From the NCBI GenBank assembly GCA_028820655.1, contig JAPPIK010000026.1, positions 1 to 64,000 on the forward strand: 64,000 bases of DNA, in the 5' to 3' direction. Each line of letters opens with the position of its first letter. Positions within the stretch are counted from its first letter, which is position 1. The position numbers and the translations under genes are program-made. Source of the stretch: Candidatus Poribacteria bacterium (lineage in GTDB: Bacteria > Poribacteria > WGA-4E > JAJDTR01). The notes under the pieces were generated by a model that worked only from the letters and a program-made list of their open reading frames with translations, did not search any database and had not been told where the DNA came from. Shown piece after piece: positions 1-8,033 of the stretch.

Positions 1-55
1 CTTGAGGCAGAATGTTGGGCAACCACAAGGGATCTCTCTACATTGGGTCAATCTT

Positions 56-112
56 TGTAGGGGTTGGGTTTCCCAACCCGTCATTTAACGGGCGAGGGAA
101 CCTCGCCCCTAC
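56..112. repeat. Paired-hairpin intergenic repeat
   Basis: Two perfect inverted repeats lie side by side: GGGTTGGG (61-68), TTT, CCCAACCC (72-79), then GGGCGAGG (90-97), GAA, CCTCGCCC (101-108). Both have 8-bp stems and 3-nt loops. No T-run follows either one, so neither looks like an intrinsic terminator. The compact, GC-rich, non-coding form fits a dispersed REP-like element. The rest of 1-463 shows no convincing gene; the short minus-strand open frames there lack ribosome sites and family resemblance. Confidence 0.6.
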
Positions 113-312
113 GATTGGACACTCACTTCACGTAAATGTCAACAGAACCTAGGGAATCAAGTTTTTTCCAAAGTCGTGATGGTTTTTTTGCGTTATGTGG
201 ACGCCAAAATGACTGAGAGAGAACAACCGTTTTGTTAAGACAATCCACCCGGGTAGCGTAATGCGACTTACTTTTAAGTCGGGACGAGAATGCCTCTCCC
301 AATTCGGCGATA

Positions 313-338
313 AATCGCGACCAGAAGGTCGCTCCTAC
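313..338. repeat. Dispersed repeat family A (GCGACC..GGTCGC hairpin), copy 1
   Basis: The core reads CGCGACCAGAAGGTCGCTCC: GCGACC and GGTCGC form a 6-bp stem around AGAA. Near-identical cores occur at 41067-41092 and, more diverged, at 45339-45363. All three sit in non-coding DNA and all end with the same tail, a CTCC followed by two to three bases. It looks like a short palindromic repeat family; its function is unknown. Confidence 0.6.
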
Positions 339-463
339 TGAAGAAGGTGGGTAGTTGAGCACCGCCGTACTTCCATTTCAGTCGTTTTATTGTTGCACGA
401 TCGGTCGATTCCTGCCTTATGAGAGACAACGGAAAGATGAGATTCTCACGACGCAAAATAAGT

Positions 464-512
464 TTGACTATTTAGGTCATATACACTATAATTATATGTG
501 ACTAGATTAGTC
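464..512 (+). promoter_or_regulatory. Promoter of the sulfur cluster with two IscR-type-1-like operators
   Basis: The -35 is TTGACT (464-469), the spacer is 17 bp and the -10 is a perfect TATAAT (487-492). A palindrome GACTA-GAT-TAGTC lies at 500-512, just downstream of the -10. A weaker copy, GACTA-TTT-AGGTC, lies at 466-478 over the -35. The 13-base layout GACTR-WWW-YAGTC is the core of the IscR type 1 site as I recall it; the downstream site deviates only by G for W at one position. The first gene of the cluster encodes an Rrf2-family regulator, so autorepression is the natural reading. The ribosome site AAGGAG (525-530) sits 5 bases before the ATG at 536. Confidence 0.7.
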
Positions 513-535
513 ATGTTTTTAGGTAAGGAGTAACG

Positions 536-988
536 ATGCGTCTATCGGCTCGACTAAAATATGCAGTCTTGGCGATGCTGGAGTTAGCGCTGCAATATCC
601 TCAACAGTTCGTCTCCGTGGCGGAACTTTCGGAGAAACACGGCATCTCTCGCCCATTCCTTGAGAAGCTACTCCTCCAACTCAAACAGTCCGGTTTGACC
701 ACGAGTCGTCGCGGTCCTGATGGCGGATACAGTCTTGGCCTCCCTCCAAACGAGATTCGCATAGGTGATATCTTTGAGGTTGTCGAGGGACCCGTAAATT
801 TTTCGGAGAGTTTCGACGCCTCCTCCCAGTGTGACGCAACCAATCGGTGTATGGAGACGCTGCTACTGGAAATTGAAAGCGGAATTTCAAGCGTCTTAAA
901 CTCAAAAACGCTGCAAGAGTTATGCTGCCAAGCCCGGAAGTTCAAGCAACTCGCTCAACCTGTGCACTCTATTCCCTATTCAATCTAG
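536..988 (+). CDS. Rrf2/IscR/CymR-family transcriptional regulator
   Basis: 150 aa, the usual Rrf2 length. An N-terminal winged helix-turn-helix (about residues 1-70, with GISRPFLEKLL as recognition helix and GPDGGYSL in the wing) precedes a dimerisation helix. Cysteines at 99 and 105 (QCDATNRC) resemble the cluster-binding cysteines of IscR, though only two of the usual three are closely spaced; C130 and C131 follow further on. It sits 6 bp upstream of a cysteine synthase gene. That recalls Bacillus CymR, which senses cysteine status through a complex with CysK. Regulation of this sulfur cluster is inferred from position and from the palindromes in its own promoter. I cannot tell whether it senses an iron-sulfur cluster, as IscR does, or CysK, as CymR does. 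Confidence 0.9.
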   Translation: MRLSARLKYAVLAMLELALQYPQQFVSVAELSEKHGISRPFLEKLLLQLKQSGLTTSRRGPDGGYSLGLPPNEIRIGDIFEVVEGPVNFSESFDASSQCDATNRCMETLLLEIESGISSVLNSKTLQELCCQARKFKQLAQPVHSIPYSI

Positions 989-994
989 GCTGAC

Positions 995-1945
995 ATGATA
1001 CTTGCCGACAGTATAATTAATTTGATTGGAAATACCCCTCTGGTTCATCTCGGCCGTCTGCGCGGAAAGAACGACGCGACCATAGTGGCGAAACTGGAAT
1101 CCTATAATCCGGGCGGCAGTATCAAGGACCGCATTGCGCATGCAATGATTTCCGATGCCGAAGAACGCGGGGTTCTAAAACCGGGAGATACGATTGTCGA
1201 ACCGACCGCCGGAAACACGGGACTCGGGATCTCGGCGGTCGGAATTGCCAGCGGATATCCCGTGATCTTGACCATGCCGGAGAACGTGAGCCAGGAGAAA
1301 TATACGCTCCTTTCCGCCTTTGGCGCCAAGATTATCTTGACCCCGGAGAATGCCGGAATGGCCGGCGCGATTTGGGAGGCCGAGGAGATTGTGAAACAGA
1401 ACCCGCGTCACTTCATGCCCAATCAATTTAAGAACCCGGCAAATGCGGAAATACACCGAAAGACGACGGCGCGCGAAATCATAGACACCTTGGATCGGCC
1501 GGTGGACTTTTTCGTTACCGGTGTGGGTACGGGCGGTACATTGACTGGTGTCGGCGAAGTCCTAAAATCGTGTTATCCCGATGTGCAGGTCGTTGCAGTC
1601 GAACCGGATGTTTCACCGGTAATCTCGGGAGGTGAACCCGGTCCTACAAGGATTGACGGCATCGGTGCCGGGATAATCCCGGAGATTCTGAATGTTGACA
1701 TCATCGATCAGGTTCTCACCGTGCCCGATGAGGAAGCATACAGGATGATGAAACACATATCCAAGACAGAGGGATTGCTCGTGGGCATGTCATCGGGAGC
1801 GAACGTACATGCCGCACTCAGAATCGCCAAAGACCTCGGTAAAGACAAAACTGTCGTCACAGTCTTACCCGATACGGGAGAACGATATTTCAGCCTTAGT
1901 CAATATTTTGAACCCAAAACCGATATATTGAGTTTATTACCGTGA
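995..1945 (+). CDS. cysK: Cysteine synthase (PLP-dependent, CysK family)
   Basis: 316 aa, typical of O-acetylserine sulfhydrylase. The PLP lysine is K44 in NPGGSIKDR. The substrate loop is PTAGNTG (70-76), where most CysK proteins have TSGNTG. The phosphate-binding loop is GTGGT (178-182), and the C-terminal SSGA is at 266-269. The loop GIGAG (222-226) resembles acetylserine-type CysK more than mycobacterial CysM, by recollection. The Ala in the substrate loop also occurs in cystathionine-beta-synthase-like relatives, so that activity is an alternative. The downstream sulfur-carrier and JAMM-peptidase genes suggest that a protein thiocarboxylate could be its sulfur donor, as for CysM/CysO in Mycobacterium tuberculosis. 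Confidence 0.9.
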   Translation: MILADSIINLIGNTPLVHLGRLRGKNDATIVAKLESYNPGGSIKDRIAHAMISDAEERGVLKPGDTIVEPTAGNTGLGISAVGIASGYPVILTMPENVSQEKYTLLSAFGAKIILTPENAGMAGAIWEAEEIVKQNPRHFMPNQFKNPANAEIHRKTTAREIIDTLDRPVDFFVTGVGTGGTLTGVGEVLKSCYPDVQVVAVEPDVSPVISGGEPGPTRIDGIGAGIIPEILNVDIIDQVLTVPDEEAYRMMKHISKTEGLLVGMSSGANVHAALRIAKDLGKDKTVVTVLPDTGERYFSLSQYFEPKTDILSLLP

Positions 1946-2047
1946 AAACTCATTCCCAATTTCAGGAACTAACTTTCTGTCAAGATGGGGTTGTTAGATC
2001 TTCACGAACGAAATGTCAAACCATAGGACGAGGGGCGGGTATTCTCG

Positions 2048-2809
2048 GTGACTGAACCCATTCATTCACGAACTTCCATTACTGACGATCTCAGTTATCA
2101 AGTCAATTCGATTGAAGACCCCAAGGAGATTTTATTTAATCTATTCAAGCGGTTCGAAGAACGCGCCGCAATCGTGACTAGCGGACAGTTATCCGGTATG
2201 GTCCTGATCCATCTAGCGCACGAGAACAACCTCCCGTTTCGCGTCTGTACGCTTGATACGCTGCGCCTATTTCAGGAGACGTACGACTTCTTTGAACAGC
2301 TAGAGGCCCGTTACGACATCCACATTGAACGACTCCAGCCGGATCCCGAGGAAGTCGATCAGATGGTATCGAAGCATGGCGAACACCTGTTTTTTGACAG
2401 TAAAGAAAAGCAGAACTACTGCTGTGAGATAAGAAAAGTCAGACCGATGCAGCGGCTACTAGATAGCCTTGATGTCTGGTTCACCGGTCTGCGGCGAGAC
2501 CAGTCTGCACATAGAGGACTTACACCGAAATCGGAGCTTGTTAATCATGACGGCCGCTTCGTATTGAAAGTCAACCCGTTGGCACACTGGACAGAGGAAC
2601 AGGTATGGCGGTTTATAAACCAGAACGACGTACCGGTGAATCCGCTACTCAAACCGGATAAGCACGGAGCTTATTTTGAATCGCTCGGTTGTGTCATCTG
2701 TACAACACGAATACTGCCGGGTGAAGCGAAGAGAGCTGGGCGATGGCGCTGGCAAAACGCAGCGGCGTCCAAAAGCGACAAAGAGTGTGGTTTACACTTT
2801 GCGATTTAA
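2048..2809 (+). CDS. cysH: Adenylyl-sulfate (APS) reductase, CysH family
   Basis: 253 aa with a GTG start. It reduces activated sulfate to sulfite. An adenine-nucleotide alpha-hydrolase fold covers the N-terminal two thirds. The paired cysteines C125-C126 (YCCEIRK) and C215/C218 (GCVIC) form the CC...CxxC set that ligates a [4Fe-4S] cluster. That set marks the APS-using rather than the PAPS-using branch. The redox-active cysteine is C247 in KECGLH at the C terminus. It starts 102 bp after cysK and is followed 32 bp later by the sulfur-carrier gene. Sulfate adenylyltransferase and sulfite reductase are not in the window. Confidence 0.9.
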   Translation: MTEPIHSRTSITDDLSYQVNSIEDPKEILFNLFKRFEERAAIVTSGQLSGMVLIHLAHENNLPFRVCTLDTLRLFQETYDFFEQLEARYDIHIERLQPDPEEVDQMVSKHGEHLFFDSKEKQNYCCEIRKVRPMQRLLDSLDVWFTGLRRDQSAHRGLTPKSELVNHDGRFVLKVNPLAHWTEEQVWRFINQNDVPVNPLLKPDKHGAYFESLGCVICTTRILPGEAKRAGRWRWQNAAASKSDKECGLHFAI

Positions 2810-2841
2810 CAAATCAACCAATAAGAAAGGGACTTTATTTC

Positions 2842-3126
2842 ATGGCTGTTACAGTACGTATTCCAACGCCGCTTAGGAAACTGACAAACGACCAAGCCGA
2901 AGTAGATGCAGTCGGTGCTACTATTGAGAATATAATTGAGAATCTCGAATCCAACTACGCGGGGATTAAAGAACGAATATGCGACGAAGCTGGAAATATC
3001 CGGCGTTTTGTCAACATCTATCTCAACGATGAAGATATTCGATTTTTGGATGGAACGACGACTACGGTTAGCGATGGTGATGAAGTGTCAATAATCCCCG
3101 CTATTGCAGGCGGCGCTTCAGTGTAA
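2842..3126 (+). CDS. CysO-like sulfur-carrier protein (MoaD/ThiS fold) with a tail after GG
   Basis: 94 aa. The ATG at 2842 is preceded by AAGAAAGGGA and gives a protein that aligns from end to end with mycobacterial CysO, including IPTPLR near the start, FVNIYLNDEDIRF (56-68) and SIIPAIAGG near the end. These ubiquitin-fold proteins carry sulfur as a thiocarboxylate on a terminal diglycine. Here the diglycine (G90-G91) is not terminal; the residues ASV follow. The chain would have to be trimmed before activation. The next gene encodes a JAMM metallopeptidase able in principle to do this. The longer reading frame starting at 2743 overlaps cysH in another frame and is not needed. Confidence 0.9.
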   Translation: MAVTVRIPTPLRKLTNDQAEVDAVGATIENIIENLESNYAGIKERICDEAGNIRRFVNIYLNDEDIRFLDGTTTTVSDGDEVSIIPAIAGGASV

Positions 3127-3226
3127 CAGGTAATGTGAAGCAACGGAGATTCATAGCTTGAACCGGACGTACGCACGTTGAGTACCGGCGTGCCTTAACG
3201 GGTAGTGTTTAGTGTGAGGTCTTGAT

Positions 3227-3691
3227 TTGCTAGAGTTGCGGCGTGAAACCACGAGTCAGATCTACGCTCATGCAATGAAGGAGTTTCCAAATGAGTGTTG
3301 TGGCGCGATTTTGACAGATGGCACTAAGGATTGTGTGCGACGCTGCAATAACATTCAAAATGAGCGCCATGCCGAAGACCCCGCGACCTACCCACGTGAC
3401 GCACGTACCGCCTACTTGATGGACCCGAATGACCTAATCAAGATTCATAGGGAGGTTGACACCAAAGGCACACAGATAAAGGCGTTTTACCATTCACACC
3501 CAAATGAAGACGCTTATTTTTCCGATAAAGATAAGACGGACGCCACGGAGCCGTGGGGGTTACCGAATTATCCTGATACTGTGTATGTTGTAATCTCGCT
3601 CTACGACCGACAAATAAACGTGGCACGAGCGTACTCTTGGGATGACAATGCGGAAGATTTTGTTGAAGTTCCGATTAACAGCGTTGCCTAG
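3227..3691 (+). CDS. M67/JAMM metallopeptidase (Mec-like)
   Basis: 154 aa with a TTG start preceded by GAGGT at a 6-base spacing. The full JAMM zinc motif is visible: E23 (NECCG), H89-S90-H91-P, seven residues after H91, then S99 and D102. In Mycobacterium, Mec releases cysteine from the CysO-cysteine adduct. JAMM enzymes elsewhere trim sulfur-carrier precursors behind their diglycine. The gene follows the CysO-like gene by 100 bp on the same strand, so it may do either job, or both. Catalytic residues are complete. Confidence 0.88.
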   Translation: MLELRRETTSQIYAHAMKEFPNECCGAILTDGTKDCVRRCNNIQNERHAEDPATYPRDARTAYLMDPNDLIKIHREVDTKGTQIKAFYHSHPNEDAYFSDKDKTDATEPWGLPNYPDTVYVVISLYDRQINVARAYSWDDNAEDFVEVPINSVA

Positions 3692-3904
3692 ACTTGATGG
3701 GGCGGGTGACATTTTCAGACAAACCGCTATAAACAAGAGAATCAAACGCTTCACGCCACTGCTCCCAACAAAATGATTCTCTCCTATCCCACTTCCTCCT
3801 GAATTCGCTTTTCTGCATGTTTCCGGTTAGTTTAGCTTTCTCCACTTGAGATCAACACCACTAAATCTGACCTCCCCGCAAACTTCCTTTACGAGGCAAC
3901 CGAT

Positions 3905-4144
3905 ATGGCTTTCCTCAGGGTACGATTGAGTTTCCCGCCAAGTCAGATTACTGAACCTGTAATCTATAACATAGGGAAGCAATATAACATAGTAACTAAT
4001 ATCCGGCGAGCCAACGTGACAGCCGATTCCGGTTGGGTTGTGCTAGAGATCACGGGCGAGCCCGATGAATTAGAACGTGCGGTCGATCATCTCAGGAACA
4101 TTAACGTTGAAGTTGAACCGGTTGAGGGAGATGTGGTTCAGTAG
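3905..4144 (+). CDS. Stand-alone NIL-domain protein
   Basis: 79 aa consisting of a single NIL domain, a ferredoxin-like regulatory fold. This domain usually sits at the C terminus of the methionine ABC transporter ATPase MetN, or in front of ferredoxin domains in sulfur-metabolism proteins. The pattern FPPSQITEPVIYNIGKQYN followed later by GWVVLEITGEPDELERAV is characteristic. There is no ATPase or ferredoxin part. Its place at the end of the sulfur cluster suggests sensing or binding of a sulfur amino acid or a partner in sulfur transfer; that is inference. The preceding 213 bp contain no gene. Confidence 0.8.
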   Translation: MAFLRVRLSFPPSQITEPVIYNIGKQYNIVTNIRRANVTADSGWVVLEITGEPDELERAVDHLRNINVEVEPVEGDVVQ

Positions 4145-4155
4145 TCTTCGTCGTA

Positions 4156-5514
4156 ATGCCGCTAGCAAGTCGTTACGTGTGCTACCCCAAGATAATGCCA
4201 AAAAATGAGAGACGGACCATCTTCGGTTGGAGCATGTATGACTGGGCAAACTCCGCTTACGTCACGACCGTAGTCGCTGGCCTTTTGCCAAGCTACTTCG
4301 CGCGAGTAATCGTAGGGCCGGAAGAGGTTCAAATCGGGAATATCGCAGTCAGTGCAGTCTCCCTTTGGGCGTACATGATTGGCTTTGCTGCGTTTCTCTC
4401 ATTCCTGTTCGCTCCCGTACTCGGCGCAATTTCTGATTTCTCCTCGGCGAAAAGGAAGTTTCTCTTTTCCTTTGCCTATACCGGCAGCATCTTCACCATA
4501 CTACTGTATTTCTGTCAATCCGGAGACGTATGGCAAACGGTGGTAATCTTTATCATCACGCAGGTCGGTTATGTGAGCGCAAATGTCTTTTACGACGCGT
4601 TTCTGCCTCAGATTGCCTCCGAAGACAAACTTGATAGGGTTTCGGCGAAGGGGTTCACTTTCGGTTACGTCGGTGGGGGATTGCAATTCGCTATTGCTCT
4701 CGGCTTGGTGGCTGGGTACAAGATCATTGGGATTGAACAGGCGCTTGCCGCTCGCATCGGGTTAACAATGGCGGGGTTGTGGTGGGCTGGATTTACGCTC
4801 TGCACGCTGAAGCTACTAAGAGAAGACGAGCATCGTGAGGAGATTCCGGAAAAGCACCGATCCAAACCTTTAATCCTAGCGTACATCGCTATCGGGGTGG
4901 AACGCACGCTCAAAACGGCGAGGAAGGTTCGACAGTTCAAGCATCTTCTGCTCTTTCTGATAGCCTTTATGATCTACAACGATGGGATCCAGACCGTTAT
5001 CACCATGGCATCAAGCTACGGGGCAGACGAATTGAAGTTATCCGTAACCGTGCTAATGGTAACACTCCTCGTTATTCAGATCATCGCAGCGGCTGGGGCA
5101 GCTTTATTCGGTTGGTTAGGGGACAGAATTGGAACGAAACGAGCCGTGATGTTATCGCTGGTCCTTTGGAGCGGCGTTGTTACTTATGCCTATTTTTTGC
5201 ATTCCGCGACCGAGTTTTTTGTGTTGGGAGTCATCGTCGGAGTTGTCCTCGGCGGCTCGCAGGCATTGAGCCGCTCGTTGTACGGGTCCATGGTGCCAGA
5301 AGAAGCTAGCGCCGAATTTTACGGTTTCTATTCTGTGTTCGCAAAATTCTCCGCGATCTGGGGGCCTCTTGCATTTGGCGTCATTCGACATGTGACCGGA
5401 ACCGCAAGGCTATCCATCATTTCTCTAATGGTCTTTTTTATCGTGGGGTTGATTCTATTAAGTTTCGTGAACGAAGAGAAGGCACGGCAAGCTAAATTCA
5501 TGGGAGCATTCTGA
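4156..5514 (+). CDS. MFS transporter, UMF1/Atg22-like family
   Basis: 452 aa with about 12 hydrophobic helices. The family hallmark YDWANSAY lies near the N terminus, and a second half begins at about residue 260. UMF1-type proteins are homologues of the vacuolar amino-acid effluxer Atg22; bacterial members mostly lack an assigned substrate. The ATG at 4195 (MPKNERRTIFGW) is an alternative start that would remove 13 non-conserved residues; neither start has a strong ribosome site. The gene begins 11 bp after the NIL gene and could be co-transcribed with the sulfur cluster, which would hint at an amino-acid substrate. Confidence 0.85.
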   Translation: MPLASRYVCYPKIMPKNERRTIFGWSMYDWANSAYVTTVVAGLLPSYFARVIVGPEEVQIGNIAVSAVSLWAYMIGFAAFLSFLFAPVLGAISDFSSAKRKFLFSFAYTGSIFTILLYFCQSGDVWQTVVIFIITQVGYVSANVFYDAFLPQIASEDKLDRVSAKGFTFGYVGGGLQFAIALGLVAGYKIIGIEQALAARIGLTMAGLWWAGFTLCTLKLLREDEHREEIPEKHRSKPLILAYIAIGVERTLKTARKVRQFKHLLLFLIAFMIYNDGIQTVITMASSYGADELKLSVTVLMVTLLVIQIIAAAGAALFGWLGDRIGTKRAVMLSLVLWSGVVTYAYFLHSATEFFVLGVIVGVVLGGSQALSRSLYGSMVPEEASAEFYGFYSVFAKFSAIWGPLAFGVIRHVTGTARLSIISLMVFFIVGLILLSFVNEEKARQAKFMGAF

Positions 5515-5563
5515 ACAATAACTGCGTGTCAGATCTATGGGTGTATTCACGGTACAGCCCGCA

Positions 5564-6673
5564 CTAGGTGACGGCTGGCGGGTAACAGCAGACAACCTCC
5601 ATCGGAGCGTCAGTGGCGTTGACGATCTCGTACCCTAATAGACAGGCAGGAATAAAAATCGATTTGCCACGCTCAATCGGGACCTCACCAAACCCACCGA
5701 TAAGTTTTCCCCGACCTTGCAATACTACCAGACAGTGGAACCCACTCCCTGCTTCCATGTTCAGATTGGAATCGACGATTAAACGCGATGCCTGAAAATA
5801 TGGCGTTGCCTCGTCCGGAAGCAGCCGTTCTTCGCAACTTCCGTTCTCCTCTCGAATGTTTTCCGGTGTCCGCTTGATATAGCCGTTTAATTCATCTATC
5901 TCAAGCTTGCTAAAGTCAGCGGCCTCAAGCGCCAGATCCCATCCCAAGCCTAGCGTCCCGTCCTCACTTTCATAGGGAAAGCCCTCCCATTCCGCCAGGA
6001 TACTCCAATCGGTCGGTTCTTGCGGCTCAAGAACGCACAAGCCGCTGCCTAGCGAATGGATAACACCGGGCGGTACGTAAATGACCTCTCCAACTTCTGG
6101 TTCTAGAAGGTGCATCAAGCTCCGCAGCGATTTAATATCCTGCGCGTACATCAGTTCGGCAAATTCCGCGTTTGAAACGGATTCTCTGCAGCCTATCCAT
6201 GCCTTTGCTCCAGGTCTTGTTCCAATGATTATCCACGCTTCGGTTTTGCCGAACGGGGAATTGAGGTGTTCTTGGGCGAATTCGGGAGCGGGATGCCAAT
6301 GGATAGGAATGTGAGAATTGTCACCGACATCAAAGATTTTGAGAAGCACACCTAAATTCGCACCGAACTTATCGACATGATGCTCACCAAGTGTCTGATT
6401 AGGAAACGCCTCCAACAGGTGTTTGAGCAGCACAACTTTGCCGCTTGGAAGTTGAATGCGGCTAAACCCCTTATCGGGAGGATTTTCGCGGCCCGGAGTG
6501 GTTGCACGATTTGTTGAGAACATCCACTCTTCGGATCGATAATCATCTTTAGGGTCGGGTTCCCCCATGAATTCCGCTCGCAATTTTCCGCCGCCATAGA
6601 AATGTAAGAAGGTATTCGGTGCGAGAAAAATGGGAGCATCCAATATCGAATTTAGTTCATCTTTCGGAGCCAT
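5564..6673 (-). CDS. Class I mannose-6-phosphate isomerase-like protein
   Basis: 369 aa, cupin-type phosphomannose isomerase fold. It interconverts mannose 6-phosphate and fructose 6-phosphate if typical. Zinc-ligand candidates are in PIHWHP (about 122-127), the Glu of KTEAWIII (about 144) and the His of VPPGVIHSLG (about 206). The length fits the bacterial type I group. A second cupin half with GFHCLVVLQGRGKL closes the protein. It converges with the MFS gene and lies 68 bp downstream of ftsY on the same strand. Substrate specificity cannot be judged from sequence alone. Confidence 0.85.
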   Translation of the reverse strand: MAPKDELNSILDAPIFLAPNTFLHFYGGGKLRAEFMGEPDPKDDYRSEEWMFSTNRATTPGRENPPDKGFSRIQLPSGKVVLLKHLLEAFPNQTLGEHHVDKFGANLGVLLKIFDVGDNSHIPIHWHPAPEFAQEHLNSPFGKTEAWIIIGTRPGAKAWIGCRESVSNAEFAELMYAQDIKSLRSLMHLLEPEVGEVIYVPPGVIHSLGSGLCVLEPQEPTDWSILAEWEGFPYESEDGTLGLGWDLALEAADFSKLEIDELNGYIKRTPENIREENGSCEERLLPDEATPYFQASRLIVDSNLNMEAGSGFHCLVVLQGRGKLIGGFGEVPIERGKSIFIPACLLGYEIVNATDAPMEVVCCYPPAVT

Positions 6674-6741
6674 CAGCAGAATATTCCTTCACGTTGTACA
6701 GATTGTTGGTGTTTTCACAATCAAGTTTCCCTAGCCGTGAT

Positions 6742-7845
6742 TCAGGCACCATGGGGTGTTTCGCCGGGAGCGAAGAGTGCGTCCACGAACTCCATGGCAG
6801 AGAAATCTTGGAGATCGTCCAGTTTTTCACCGATCCCGATCAACTTCACCGGGGCGCCGATTTCTCCTTTTACCGCGATAACAATCCCGCCTTTGGCGGT
6901 GCCATCCAATTTAGTGACAGCAACGCCGGTCACGGGGACAGCCTCATTAAAGACCTTAGCCTGCATAATGGCATTTTGCCCGGCCGTCCCGTCAATCACA
7001 AGCAACACCTCATGCGGCGATCCTGGAAGGTCACGTGCCATCACTCGTCCAATCTTTGATAATTCGTCCATTAACGGTCTTTTTGTATGAAGCCGACCGG
7101 CCGTGTCGGCAATCAAGACATCGGCATTGCGGGATTTGGCTGCCTGAACGGCATCAAAGATCACCGAAGCAGGATCCGATCCTTCGCTCCCGCGAATCAA
7201 GTCAACACCGGCTCGGTCAGACCATATTGAGAGTTGATCGGCGGCAGCGGCTCGGAAAGTGTCCCCGGCTGCAATCAGAACGCGTTTCCCGTCCGAATTA
7301 AAGCGGTGGGCGAGTTTTCCAACTGTAGTGGTTTTGCCCGCGCCATTCACACCAAGCACGAGGATCGTGTATGGGGAGACTCCGTCAACATCCAGTGGTT
7401 TGTCATCTCCTAGAATACTCAGAATTTCGTCTTTAATAATATCTCCCAACTCCCCCGAATCACTCAGACCCCGTGATCTTACCCTCTCCCGAACATTGTC
7501 CATCAGCGACAGAGTCGTATCAATACCGACATCGGCTTGGATTAACACCTCTTCAATCTCTTCAAGCAGTCCTTCATCGATCTTTCTGCCAACGCGAATC
7601 AAATTCTCGATCTGCCCCATCAGATTGTTTCGCGTTTTCGACAAACTGGCTTTGAGGCGGCTCAACCAGCCCGTATTGCCTGTCAGCCCATCGTTTGCTG
7701 CGGAAGGCTGAGTGGCGGACCGTTCATCGCCCATTTGCTCCGATTGCGACTTTTCATTATAGTCTGCGTTCTCTTGCACTTCTCTTTGTAAGGGTTGTGT
7801 CTCCTCATCAACCCGTTTTCGCCTTAACATTCCCTTAAACATCAA
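6742..7845 (-). CDS. ftsY: Signal recognition particle receptor FtsY
   Basis: 367 aa. FtsY docks ribosome-SRP complexes at the inner membrane. A short charged A region (about 1-70) is followed by the helical N domain and the SRP-type GTPase. Motifs are G1 GVNGAGKTTTVGK, the DTFRAAA insert box, DTAGR, TKLDGTAKGG, and the closing GIGEKLDDLQDF. All GTPase elements are intact. It is the first gene of a minus-strand pair with the isomerase gene. The 188 bp upstream hold no other gene. Confidence 0.95.
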   Translation of the reverse strand: MMFKGMLRRKRVDEETQPLQREVQENADYNEKSQSEQMGDERSATQPSAANDGLTGNTGWLSRLKASLSKTRNNLMGQIENLIRVGRKIDEGLLEEIEEVLIQADVGIDTTLSLMDNVRERVRSRGLSDSGELGDIIKDEILSILGDDKPLDVDGVSPYTILVLGVNGAGKTTTVGKLAHRFNSDGKRVLIAAGDTFRAAAADQLSIWSDRAGVDLIRGSEGSDPASVIFDAVQAAKSRNADVLIADTAGRLHTKRPLMDELSKIGRVMARDLPGSPHEVLLVIDGTAGQNAIMQAKVFNEAVPVTGVAVTKLDGTAKGGIVIAVKGEIGAPVKLIGIGEKLDDLQDFSAMEFVDALFAPGETPHGA

Positions 7846-8033
7846 CGTTTCCTTCGGTATTAAATCGCATCAATTGATGGCAAAGTGTTTCACAATCAAA
7901 ACGGCATTATGATGAGTCGTACTATGTTAGATCACCTAAGTTGCCGCGTTCGTCCGATGACGGCATAGAACCCGAGTTTTCCAACGTACACCCACGAGAT
8001 TGACGAAGAGTGCACTAGCGAACCTAGGATTAC

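Noticed and set aside
61-108. Tandem intrinsic terminators
   Set aside because: Neither hairpin is followed by a T-run on either strand.
123-456. Minus-strand open frames of 79 and 60 codons in the left leader
   Set aside because: They overlap each other and a family A repeat, lack ribosome sites and look like no protein family.
2743-2841. Long N-terminal extension of the CysO-like protein
   Set aside because: The extra residues come from the cysH gene read in another frame; the ATG at 2842 has a ribosome site and fits CysO length.
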